From Prosapia bicincta (lineage: Eukaryota; Arthropoda; Insecta; Hemiptera; Cercopidae), in NCBI GenBank assembly GCA_036971475.1, contig JBAIZL010000001.1, positions 104,273,350 through 104,337,349 on the forward strand: 64,000 bases of DNA, given 5' to 3'. Positions 54,135 through 64,000 of this stretch are shown piece after piece. Within the stretch, counting starts at the first letter, position 1, and the number at the start of each line of letters is the position of its first letter. A program made the position numbers and the translations under genes. The notes beneath the pieces are model-generated. The model was not told the origin of the DNA, searched no databases, and worked only from the letters and a program-made list of their open reading frames with translations.

Positions 54135-54902
54135 GACAATGAGAAACCCAGGAATAGAAATTAAATAGCGGAAACAAGTTTACAGGCATTAATAGACACA
54201 GGCAGTAATATGACAGGTATCAAGGAGAACTGGAAAAGAAAAAGAACAAATTAAATAGAAAGGGAGAAGTCGAGAGAAAGAAAAATAACAAGGGATAATA
54301 AGATGGTAACAACAGGAATGACTCAGGATATAAAAGTATTAGGAGAAGGAAGCGAATGTAGGAGGGATAGATAACAAATAAACCAGAAATGACTTAATAA
54401 TTAAACAAACACTTGAAAAAAAAAAATATAAAGAAATAAAAAAATATGTAAAAAAATAAATAAAATAGGAAGGGATGAATGAATAAGAACAAGGACCTAA
54501 CCTACAAACAACCTAGACATGCTATGACTCGGTTAGGCTAAAATTTAAAAAAAAAGGAACACTGTGTCAGAAGATAGATTATATAGATAAATAAAAAGAC
54601 TTATGATTGGAAAGATTCCATTCTATTAAATTTAAAATAAAGAAAGAAAAAGAAAAAGTTTATAAAATAGACTCTAAGAATCAGAAAATGATTAATGTAC
54701 GAGATGTTAAGAGTAAGAGTATTGTTGGTTAAATGTTAATTGTTAATTTATTGTATTGTTAGTAGTTAAGTATATCATATGTAATTAGATGGCAGCAGAC
54801 AAGCAAGAAGGATAGAGTAAGAGTTTACTCCCAAAATGTGAAAATTGAGATAAAAAAAGGAATTTCGGAATCAAAATTTTTTTTATCTAAATTTGGGGAC
54901 TA
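54135..54902 (+). pseudogene. protease remnant and 3' internal region of P4
   Basis: [20 protein letters not shown] at about 54184-54243 is the retropepsin active-site segment. A missing A in the AATTAAATAGCGG run (against AATTAAAATAGAGG in P3) puts a stop upstream of it in its frame. No IIGxD half, RT or integrase follows. The rest is AT-rich, including a CTATGACTCGG(A/T)TAGGCT stretch shared with P3 and ending ATTTGGGGACTA. Confidence 0.75.
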
Positions 54903-56087
54903 TGTAACATTTTGAAGTAATATCTATATAAAAGGCACTTACCAAATTAAGATAAATATATATAAATAAATTCAGTATGTAAAAATTACTAAAATATACC
55001 AGGAACGAATTGTAAACATAACCTAATTTCACTTGTATAGAAAATTCACACGGCCACATTTTAGATCTAATCACAAAATTTTATATAAAAGAAAAAAAAA
55101 CACAAATCACTATTTATAAGAATATGTATTAGAAATAATTGATAGGTAACAATTTAAATAGAACTATGTAAAAAATACACTTAAAACTTTCATACGGCAA
55201 GCTAGTGAAATGTGCTGGAGTAAACACGTTGCATAACGGATTTGTGGAGTTGCGTGCGCATTGACCGGCAACAGATGTTCGTTTTAAATATTTCTCATGG
55301 AAATATAATATAAAACAGTTTTGGATTTAAATGCAAAGAAATTTAAGTACAGTTGTTAAGAAGAAGAAGTGTATCCGTAAAGAAGAAGAACATGACATCC
55401 GTAAAGCTGTACTTACAAGGAATAAACGAAAAAATAGCGGAAATTCACGATTTGGCCATTTTTTCTAACAAAGATAGCGTCAGTAAGAGTTGGAACCAAG
55501 CATCGGAACGAGGAAGACGTATTCAGAATTGGCTGTAAAAATTTTATTTTTTTAACTAGTGCGGAAAGTGCAGTATCATATTTAAATCGTAATTACAGAG
55601 TAACAATAAGCCAAATAATTGAACTGATCAATTAAGAAGACATTATTAAGGAAATATATTTAATTAAGAACTAAAATAACTTGTAAAAATTTTAACTTGT
55701 AAAAATTGTAAATTAGATATTTTTTTGAAAGTGCCAACTCAAAATTTATTAGTCAAAATTTAGAAAACCCACCTATTTAACCCGAGATAAAGAGAGCTCA
55801 AGCTCAAATTGAAATAATTAAATCAATTTCAATTCATATTAAATTTTATAACTAAACTTCTTGCTGCCATACCAAAATTTAGACTTAGGCTAATAAAGCT
55901 TAATTTTTGTAATTCTTTGTAGAGGAAATAAGAATTTTTAATTAGTAAGTGACTTTGTAAAAGATAACAAGGAATGTCATTTTAAGATATTAAAAGTTTA
56001 TTGTAACAAAAAGCAGCATTGAAGTGTTATTTCTTTTAAATTATAAATTTTATTAAGACTTGTATAAAAGCAAAAATTACCATTATT

Positions 56088-56090
<3 letters not shown>
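54903..56090 (+). repeat. 3' LTR of P4
   Basis: 1188 bp, matching the 5' LTR except C to T at 55193 by eye. Confidence 0.95.

Positions 56091-56128
<38 letters not shown>
56091..56128. repeat. (AT)n tract
   Basis: About 38 nt between P4 and the minus element M3. Confidence 0.97.
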
Positions 56129-56133
<5 letters not shown>

Positions 56134-57538
56134 CATATTTTATAAAGAGACACAATACAATATAATTATGTTTTACTATTTAATAAATTGAATTTTTTAT
56201 TTAAAACAAATAAAACTACTCACTCAGGAACAATTCAAAACTTTATTATAACATTTCTTTTTCAACATTTAAAACAATAACACAATAAACAGAACAAAAA
56301 TAAACTTAACAAGTTTTAACACAATATACTAAAATTCGATTCTTTAAATTTGAGTTACAAGGTTTTTATACCCTTGGCTATTTTAAGATCTCTTGATATC
56401 TCGGGGTTTATCGCATGGGCTATATTTTTAGAAATTCTTAGGTTAATTAAATAAATTTTGAACAAACAATATTAAATTTTGAAAATGCAAAAAGGCTAAA
56501 CTCTTTGAACTGGATTATTTCTTACTATTAATTAACTACAAGATATCATAATATACAAATTTAAACTTCTCTATTATCTTAAAAGTCCACTAAAGTTATT
56601 TTTATAGCGCTAATAACTTATCAAATATCGAAATTTCAGTTAGCTTACGTAAGATTCCGTTCTCTCCAAATTAAACAATTCACACACTTAAATTCGTTTT
56701 ATTTATTTCACTTTATATTAACACAGTATGACATTTTGTAATTCACTTCTCCTTAATTTAAGTTGGCCAATCTTCTTAACAAAACGGTATAATTTAGACG
56801 AACTCTTTCCAAATAAATAGAATTTTGACTGCACAGCAAGGTCTGCTTCCTCCAGTAGCGTCACCCACGCTAGAATGCTCTAACTACGCGTCCTTAGATT
56901 CTAAAATTGTTTAAAATATGGCCACCTTTCTTCTTAAAAAAAAACACATATGGGTTATAATTTAGTTTGTTTTCTTTTTCTTCACTAGAATCGATTGTCA
57001 CACTGACCTCATCTGTTTTACAGCTGACATACCCACAAGTTTGTTTAGAATGGCGTTTTAACTTGGTTAAACCTGGTTGAAACTTACTGTTTCAATTTCC
57101 TATCGTCAACAAACCTTCCAGTGTTTATTTTATTAATATTATTAGTGTGTGAAGTGTCTTTATGTTTTACTATTGAAATAGTTCTGAATTGTGTGTGTTT
57201 TGCTTGGTCTTTCATAAACATAACCTTTCAATTTTCTTTTGTTTACAAACGTGTTCACTTTCTCCTTCAAGTAATTACTTAGCCCTATGTTCCTACAGTT
57301 TACAAATTTGTTTACACATAACCATTATTAGATTATCTTATTTTAAATTTTATTTGATACAACAAATTTCTTAATGGATTTTTCAGTTCAAATACCTTAT
57401 TTACTTTTCTATGCTTTTACCTAAATTTTAACCTAACCAATATCTTAATGAATTTCTTTCTAAATTTTGAGTGAGTTATTTCTCATCTATTTTCCAATTC
57501 TTAAATAATATTATATAGCCCATTCTATAATTGTTACA
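56129..57538 (-). repeat. 3' LTR of M3
   Basis: TATAACATATTTTATAAAG to AATTGTTACA. The palindrome TAGCGT...ACGCTA is near 56857-56873. Confidence 0.9.
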
Positions 57539-58299
57539 ATGTCCCCTAATTTAATTTAAACAAAAAAAAATAATCCTAATATCTACATTACACATTTTTT
57601 TTACATTTTACAAGCTTGCTTAAATATACATATTTTTTTTTTTTAAATTAAATTTAAATTAACATTTATACTTTAAATTGTCCATTTATACTTAATTCCT
57701 ACGACACAATTTTATCTTAATTCTTTAACAATCAAATACTGAGCTGAACACTTCAAGCTACATATTACTTAACATATCTTCTAACAATACAATATACTTA
57801 TAACTAACATTCATTCAACAATTCTTTAACAACTCTAACATATAGTAACAATAAATCATGTTCTGGTATTTACAATTCCTTCCATAATTATTATTATTTT
57901 TTACATTTATTACAATTGGAATCCTTCCAATCCTAAGTCTGATTCAATATTTATTTAATATAATATATATTCTCTGAGACCATGTCTTTAAATCCCAGCC
58001 TATCCGAGTCATAGTATGTCTAGATTTGGTCAAATTGGTTATAACATTTCTCTTTCCCTTATTTCTGTTTATTCCTTGTTTATTATTTATCTCATATTTA
58101 TTTTGCTTTTAGCTTCATCTAATTCTTAGTTCTAAGTTAGTATTTTATCTCCCCTTCCAATCTCACATCCAGTTCAATTATTTTCTTATATCATCTCAGT
58201 TTATTTTGTATGAAGTTTAACATCTAATATTTTTAAAGGTTGCAATTTCATATCCTCTATTTGATCATATCTATAGTTCCTTTGATTACACTATCCCTA

Positions 58300-58560
58300 T
58301 ATCAACGAATATAAATTTTGTTTTAATACTTATTTATCAACGCAGATTCTCCCTTACAATACGACGAAGTTTAAATACACAATTACCATATTTTTATTAC
58401 AACGATGCTTTAATATTTATTATCATAGATTCATATTTCTTTTATAATATATAATATATACGACGAAGTTCCATTATTTATCAACGCAGATTCTCCCTTA
58501 CAATACGACGAAGTTTAAATATACATAATTTTATCTTTATTCGACGAAGTTTCTAATAAA
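58300..58560 (-). repeat. third copy of conserved tandem block
   Basis: Same motifs as at 42900-43170, ATCAACGCAGATTCTCCC twice and TACGACGAAGTT three times, with the second unit partly deleted. Confidence 0.85.
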
Positions 58561-58802
58561 TTATCGTAGATATAGTTACCATCTCTTAAAACTTATCTCC
58601 TGCTAACGTTTTCATATACACATAATCACCTAGAGTTTATTCATACTGCTTCCTTTACCTATATTTAATATCTCCCTTCCTATTTTATTATTATTTTTCT
58701 TTTCCAGTTCTCCTTGATACCTGTCATATTACTGCCTGTGTCTATTAATGCCTGTAAACTTGTTTCCTCTATTTAATTTCTATTCCTGGGTTTCTCATTG
58801 TC

Positions 58803-59552
58803 TTAGTATTCCGATTGACTGTGGGCAAGCTGCTCTTTTCTTGTCCCCACGCCTGTCCTGGCCTTAACACCGTTTACATCTCCCTTGTATCTTTCATCTG
58901 CTTCATAGTTTCTATTTTCTCTTCTATTCTCATATTTAAATTCCATCTCCCATTTTCCAAACTCGAGTTGTGCCTCCACATTCATTAACATATCCGTACC
59001 TCTGATAAATTTTCTCAATAAGCCTTGTACCACTAAGCCTTGAGACGGATATTTAACTCCTCCTCTTTCTCCTATTACCATTTTCATTTTATTAATCTTT
59101 TCAATTTTCTTATTAGTTGCGGTTTGAATTGTTATATTTTTTATTGGCAGTACCTCCATCTTTCCTACTTCATTTCTTAATTTTAACTCTCCTAACTCTT
59201 CTGTGTTTTTCTTTGTTATATATTCGACTTTCTCTATCTCTTTTTTATTAATTTCTATCTCATCAGCTATTATTTCATTTGTTTTCTCAAAATTTTCCTT
59301 AATCTCCTCTAATTCTCCATCTTTCTCCTCTAAGTCTCTTCTCTCATCCTCTACTACAGCATTATTCTTTTTTCTCCACTGTTCCCTCATATCCTCTATC
59401 ATTTTCCTATTCTCTTCCTTTAGGCTTTCGAATTTCTTATCCAACCTACTCATTTCCAACCTACTTGAGGCAAATCCTCTGTTCATCTCTTCTCTCATCT
59501 CCTTATTTTCCTCCTTTATATTCTCATTTAATTCTTTTTTTATTTCGTCCAT
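58803..59552 (-). CDS. chimeric Gag-protease ORF (M3 copy, shortened)
   Basis: 249 codons from near 59552. A coiled-coil part includes [20 protein letters not shown]. It joins directly to the protease C-terminal half ([37 protein letters not shown]) and the Gag tail ending AHSQSEY. The G in the IIG position has become R-G (FIRGTD). The upstream Gag start (to about 59730) is out of frame. Same permuted layout as the other two copies. Confidence 0.75.
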   Translation of the reverse strand: MDEIKKELNENIKEENKEMREEMNRGFASSRLEMSRLDKKFESLKEENRKMIEDMREQWRKKNNAVVEDERRDLEEKDGELEEIKENFEKTNEIIADEIEINKKEIEKVEYITKKNTEELGELKLRNEVGKMEVLPIKNITIQTATNKKIEKINKMKMVIGERGGVKYPSQGLVVQGLLRKFIRGTDMLMNVEAQLEFGKWEMEFKYENRRENRNYEADERYKGDVNGVKARTGVGTRKEQLAHSQSEY

Positions 59553-59968
59553 TTTTTTAGACTCATTTCCATGAGAGATCTCATCATCTCCCTCAAATCT
59601 TCATTCTCATTATTTCCCTTTTTCTTTTGGGTTTGCATAGGTAGTCCCCTATCTTCCTCTACTTCAATGTTTCCTATTTGCATATCTGTGCCTTCCATTT
59701 TTATTTCTTTCATTTCCAAATTTGTCCCTTTTTCCTAGTCCCCTACAACTACCAACTCGCCTATATTTTTTCTTTTTTTAGCTGTAAGTAACTTATTATA
59801 CAAACATAAATAATTTTTATATATACTATAAACCTAGCCTTGATTCTATTCAACTCAGTGTTTAATTTTCCAAAATTTTTTCTAAATCTATTTCCAGTTC
59901 AAATGTTTTTCATATAAAAAGTTCTAAATTAATTTTATTTCAAAATCTCTCTAAATGAATTTTATCGA

Positions 59969-59986
59969 GCCCCACGTTGGGCGCCA
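59969..59986 (-). other. perfect tRNA-Lys primer-binding site
   Basis: On the minus strand, TGGCGCCCAACGTGGGGC, the standard 18-nt site for tRNA-Lys(CUU), lies two bases from the 5' LTR end. It is the only perfect site in the window. Confidence 0.95.
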
Positions 59987-59988
59987 AT

Positions 59989-61397
59989 TATAACATATTT
60001 TCTAAAGAGACAATACAATATAATTATGTTTTACTATTTAATAAATTGAATTTTTTATTTAAAACAAATAAAACTACTCACTCAGGAACAATTCAAAACT
60101 TTATTATAACATTTCTTTTTCAACATTTAAAACAATAACACAATAAACAGAACAAAAATAAACTTAACAAGTTTTAACACAATATACTAAAATTCGATTC
60201 TTTAAATTTGAGTTACAAGGTTTTTATACCCTTGGCTATTTTAAGATCTCTTGATATCTCGGGGTTTATCGCATGGGCTATATTTTTAGAAATTCTTAGG
60301 TTAATTAAATAAATTTTGAACAAACAATATTAAATTTTGAAAATGCAAAAAGGCTAAACTCTTTGAACTGGATTATTTCTTACTATTAATTAACTACAAG
60401 ATATCATAATATACAAATTTAAACTTCTCTATTATCTTAAAAGTCCACTAAAGTTATTTTTATAGCGCTAATAACTTATCAAATATCGAAATTTCAGTTA
60501 GCTTACGTAAGATTCCGTTCTCTCCAAATTAAACAATTCACACACTTAAATTCGTTTTATTTATTTCACTTTATATTAACACAGTATGACATTTTGTAAT
60601 TCACTTCTCCTTAATTTAAGTTGGCCAATCTTCTTAACAAAACGGTATAATTTAGACGAACTCTTTCCAAATAAATAGAATTTTGACTGCACAGCAAGGT
60701 CTGCTTCCTCCAGTAGCGTCACCCACGCTAGAATGCTCTAACTACGCGTCCTTAGATTCTAAAATTGTTTAAAATATGGCCGCCTTTCTTCTTAAAAAAA
60801 AACACATATGGGTTATAATTTAGTTTGTTTTCTTTTTCTTCACTAGAATCGATTGTCACACTGACCTCATCTGTTTTACAGCTGACATACCCACAAGTTT
60901 GTTTAGAATGGCGTTTTAACTTGGTTAAACCTGGTTGAAACTTACTGTTTCAATTTCCTATCGTCAACAAACCTTCCAGTGTTTATTTTATTAATATTAT
61001 TAGTGTGTGAAGTGTCTTTATGTTTTACTATTGAAATAGTTCTGAATTGTGTGTGTTTTGCTTGGTCTTTCATAAACATAACCTTTCAATTTTCTTTTGT
61101 TTACAAACGTGTTCACTTTCTCCTTCAAGTAATTACTTAGCCCTATGTTCCTACAGTTTACAAATTTGTTTACACATAACCATTATTAGATTATCTTATT
61201 TTAAATTTTATTTGATACAACAAATTTCTTAATGGATTTTTCAGTTCAAATACCTTATTTACTTACTTTTCTATGCTTTTACCTAAATTTTAACCTAACC
61301 AATATCTTAATGAATTTCTTTCTAAATTTTGAGTGAGTTATTTCTCATCTATTTTCCAATTCTTAAATAATATTATATAGCCCATTCTATAATTGTT

Positions 61398-61400
<3 letters not shown>
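59989..61400 (-). repeat. 5' LTR of M3
   Basis: TATAACATATTTTCTAAAG to AATTGTTACA, 1412 bp. It is a near copy of 56129-57538. Confidence 0.9.

Positions 61401-61475
<75 letters not shown>
61401..61475. repeat. (AT)n tract
   Basis: About 75 nt, the longest AT repeat in the window, between M3 and a foldback. Confidence 0.97.
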
Positions 61476-61478
<3 letters not shown>

Positions 61479-61498
61479 TTGGTTGGTAAAGATTATTT

Positions 61499-61817
61499 AG
61501 ATTTTTTGGACTAGGAGACTGACAGACTTACCTTGGTAAGAGTCCACACTGTAGTCTTGAAATAGAAACACATAAAAGCACTTAAACAATGATATATTTC
61601 AACCACACAGTGGTATTTGTCAATCGAAGAGAAAACACAAAAAGAAATATGAGAGAATGAAATAAAATAAATATAAGTTGTAATCACAGATTGTGTAGAG
61701 TAGCTACTGTGTGGTTGAAATATATCATTGTTTAAGTGCTTTTATGTGTTTCTATTTCAAGACTACAGTGTGGACTCTTACGAAGGTAAGTCTGTCAGTC
61801 TCCTAGTCCAAAAAATC
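61499..61817. repeat. foldback with about 112-bp inverted arms
   Basis: The left arm (61499-61611) begins AGATTTTTTGGACTAGGAG. The right arm (61706-61817) is its reverse complement apart from rare changes (CTTGGTAAG/CTTCGTAAG). A 94-nt A-rich loop (61612-61705) separates them. (AT)n lies on both outer sides. No coding. It is a MITE or snap-back element lodged in the same AT tract as the LTR elements. Confidence 0.93.
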
Positions 61818-61844
61818 TATATATATATATATATATATATATAT
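61818..61844. repeat. (AT)n tract
   Basis: AT repeat between the foldback and element P5. Confidence 0.95.
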
Positions 61845-64000
61845 TGTAACATTTTGAAAATAGCAAGTAAGAAAGGCACTATATATAATATAATATAAAT
61901 ATGTAAGTAAATTCAAACCATAAAATAACCAATTATGAAAAAAAGAGAAAAATGTAAACATAACCTAAATTGGCTAAATCGTAATATTTAATCAAGTTTA
62001 GAACAATAACCACTGTAAAACAAACAATATAATAGAAACAATTTAATGTGTAACAGTTTAAAAAAGAACACTAAAACAATATAAATAAAAATAAAAGCCT
62101 TTAAGTGTTAAGAAAAGTGAAACCATTTAAGATTTGCACAAGTTGACCAAAACTGGTAGACTAGCGCATTGTGAACAGAACGGCTGATGATTTAAACGTA
62201 GTCGGAAGAAATAATATTTAAACGCAGTCACCTGCGAAGAAATTAAAATCTAGTTATTAAGAACATGAAATGTACAAAAGGCAGTGACTACAGCATCCGT
62301 GAAGCCGGTAACAACAATTAAAAAGGAAATAGTTTGTTCTAGCCATTTTAAAAGCGTGGCTTAGCGTCGTTTGCAGTCTACACACCTATTTGAGCAAGAC
62401 GGACGTGTTTCAGCGTTGGCAAGCAAAATTTAACAAATTCAACTTAGTGCGGGAGTGTGGTCTGGAATTGAATTAACACTACGGAATACTTACAAGAAAA
62501 TAAATTAAAACTATTTATTAAAAAAAAGATATTAAATATTTGATAAAAGGCTGAAAAGTGGATTTCATCGATCTCAAGACACTTAAGTATCTAGGCTAGA
62601 TCCATTAATGCATTTTGAAATTTTGCAATCAGACATTTATAAAAGAAAAGAAATTAGAGGAATTTATTATAAAATTAAACTATAAAAGAAAACATTTAGA
62701 TAAAATATTAAGGAACAATTTTACTTAGAAATAGATTGATTTGTAACATAGTGTATAACATTTATAGATTAGATTTTTTTTTTGTTCTTGTACTTTAGAG
62801 TGCCAAATAAGATTTCAGTATTCAAAATTTAAAACCCACCAGATAACCCGAGATTAAGAGAGCTTGTGCTAAATCAAAGTTATAATCAATTTAGGCTAAA
62901 TTAAATAAAAACTGTTGCTGCCCAAAAGAGAAATCCAATTTAGATTAATAAGACTTGTAATAAGAGAGGAAACTTATAATAAATTTGTAAAACTTTAAAA
63001 AAAGAAGAAAATTTGTAATTTATGAATAAAACTTATAATTGTTAAGAAAGTGTTTTTTTATGATACATTAAACTTGTTATAAAAAAAGGAAAGCTCTAGA
63101 AAATTTATTTATCTTAAAATAAATTAGAAAAGTTACTAACCTACCTTGATTGAAATATTATTGGAAAAATTACGTTTTAAAAACTTCATTCATAATTGTA
63201 ATAAAACAATTACTTACATTTGGCACACCAACGTGAGGCACGATCTTTAGAAAAATAATAATAAGAAAAAGGCACTCTGAAGAATATAAATAATTGAATA
63301 TTTGTACTAATATTGTTTACCTTTCAGGACTTTACAATCATAAGTCGATATTTTTAATTACTTTCAAAATTTAAATATAAAAGGGGGTTTTGAAGTTTTA
63401 ACTAATAAAATATAATGGAATCTGAAACCGGTGCATACAATTTAAGGGGGGAGAAAGTTAAAAGGACGGGAAGGATGGAGGAATATAATAACATAGTAGG
63501 CCTAAGAAGGGTACAGAAATTGGGGGGGAGGGGCTGCAAAAGGAAAATATGTGACTTTAAAGGAGAAAATAGACGAAACTACCATAGGCCAAATAGAACT
63601 GAAAAAAGGGACAAGCTTGGAAGTGCAGGAAATAGAAATGGAAGGCACAGATATGCCAATAGGAAACATTGAGTTAGAGGAAGATAGGGGACTACCTATG
63701 CAAACCCAACAGGAACGGGGAAATAATGAGAATGCAGATTTAAGGAATATGATGAGGACTTTAGTGGAAATGAGTGTAAACATAAAAAAGAAATGAATGA
63801 GAATATAATTAAAAAATTAGATAAGATAGATGGAATGAGTGAGGATACAAGGAAAATAATAAAAAAATTAGAGGAAAATAGAGACGAAATGAGAGAGATT
63901 AAGAAGGATTTAAAATTCATAACAGATGAAATAAGGGAGGATAATAGGAAAATGATAGAGGATATGAGGCGACAGTTGAGGACAGAGAATAATACTGTAA
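61845..64000 (+). mobile_element. LTR element P5, 5' part, runs off window
   Basis: 5' LTR 61845-63218 (1374 bp; TGTAACATTTTGAAAATAGC to ACTTACA), primer site variant TGGCACACCAACGTGAGG at 63221-63238, leader, then gag. Its leader is close to P3 (CTTTCAGGACTTTACAATCA, AAGGGGGTTTTGAAGTTTTA), but the LTR centre differs. The 3' half lies beyond the window. Confidence 0.88.
63415..64000 (+). pseudogene. Gag 5' part of P5, frameshifted, partial
   Basis: ATG 63415 starts [22 protein letters not shown]-run (AATTGGGGGGGAGGGG, 63519-63534) and neighbouring changes shift the frame. [20 protein letters not shown] continues in another frame, to a stop near 63796. Coiled-coil coding (MSEDTRKIIKKLEENRDEMR) carries on in a third frame to the window end. 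Whether it has the capsid or the chimeric layout cannot be seen. Confidence 0.8.

Larger units (their letters stand above)
50849..56090 (+). mobile_element. young gag-only LTR element (P4)
   Basis: Complete: 5' LTR 50849-52036, primer site 52039-52056, intact Gag ORF 52248-54134, protease trace about 54150-54250, short spacer, TTTGGGGACTA tract, 3' LTR 54903-56090. Both LTRs are 1188 bp. The only difference I found is C/T at 51139/55193. (AT)n flanks both ends, which hides the target duplication. No RT or integrase. The near-identity points to very recent insertion using another element's enzymes. Confidence 0.93.
56129..61400 (-). mobile_element. minus non-autonomous LTR element (M3)
   Basis: 3' LTR 56129-57538 (1410 bp), inverted GTCCCC tract, AT-rich 3' region with the conserved tandem block (58300-58560), chimeric gag remnant, primer site 59969-59986, 5' LTR 59989-61400 (1412 bp). 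The LTRs differ by few changes, such as TATAAAGAGACACAA/CTAAAGAGACAA, GCCACC/GCCGCC and a 4-bp TTAC insertion. (AT)n lies at both outer ends. No RT. Confidence 0.9.

Noticed and set aside
1..64000. tRNA, rRNA and other structured RNA genes
   Set aside because: No cloverleaf with intact A and B boxes, and no rRNA-like segment, was noticed by eye. The primer sites are only complements of a tRNA 3' end.

Overview
The window is AT-rich eukaryotic DNA with GT-AG introns, microsatellites and many transposable elements, and no bacterial-style operons. piggyBac, hAT, pogo/Tigger, Harbinger-like, Penelope-like, jockey-like non-LTR and Ty3-type LTR elements occur together, which points to an arthropod, most likely an insect. 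Order and species cannot be told from the sequence.

The only host gene I can support is on the minus strand: seven exons of Ku80 (XRCC5), running from 37342 down to 813. Spliced, they give 339 codons in one unbroken frame. They cover most of the vWA domain and much of the DNA-encircling beta-barrel. The C-terminal exons lie beyond the left edge. The first exon or exons were not found. Every large Ku80 intron holds transposon insertions. Intron lengths from 5' to 3' are about 7.8, 2.9, 0.4, 17.8, 2.5 and 4.2 kb.

Layout: 1-9.3 kb has Ku80 exons with a pogo fragment, a Tigger-like shell holding a Harbinger fragment, a jockey-like relic, a head-to-head Penelope-like insertion with a 16-bp target duplication, and a 200-bp foldback. 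9.4-23.3 kb is a cluster of LTR elements: a solo LTR carrying a deleted piggyBac, an inverted solo LTR, a decayed element with gag, protease and RT, and a younger non-autonomous element. 23.3-37.3 kb has Penelope fragments, a second Tigger-like shell, four Ku80 exons, and two hAT elements with perfect 8-bp target duplications. 39.1-64 kb is almost solid LTR retrotransposon sequence. It holds a composite minus element, a tandem array of LTRs with a 1498-bp period, a gag-only element with 1188-bp LTRs that differ at one base by eye, another minus element, a foldback, and a final element that runs off the right edge.

The LTR family is the most unusual part. Its Gag has a long charged coiled coil, a capsid-like region and an Arg/Asn-rich tail without zinc knuckles. 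The primer site is of tRNA-Lys type, and protease is in the +1 frame. Most insertions sit in (AT)n tracts, so elements are chained with only AT repeat between them. Three separate non-autonomous copies share a rearranged ORF in which the C-terminal half of the protease replaces the capsid region and comes before the protease active-site segment. Only one relic (14.2-17.9 kb) retains reverse transcriptase, so the intact-looking copies would need an enzyme source outside this window.
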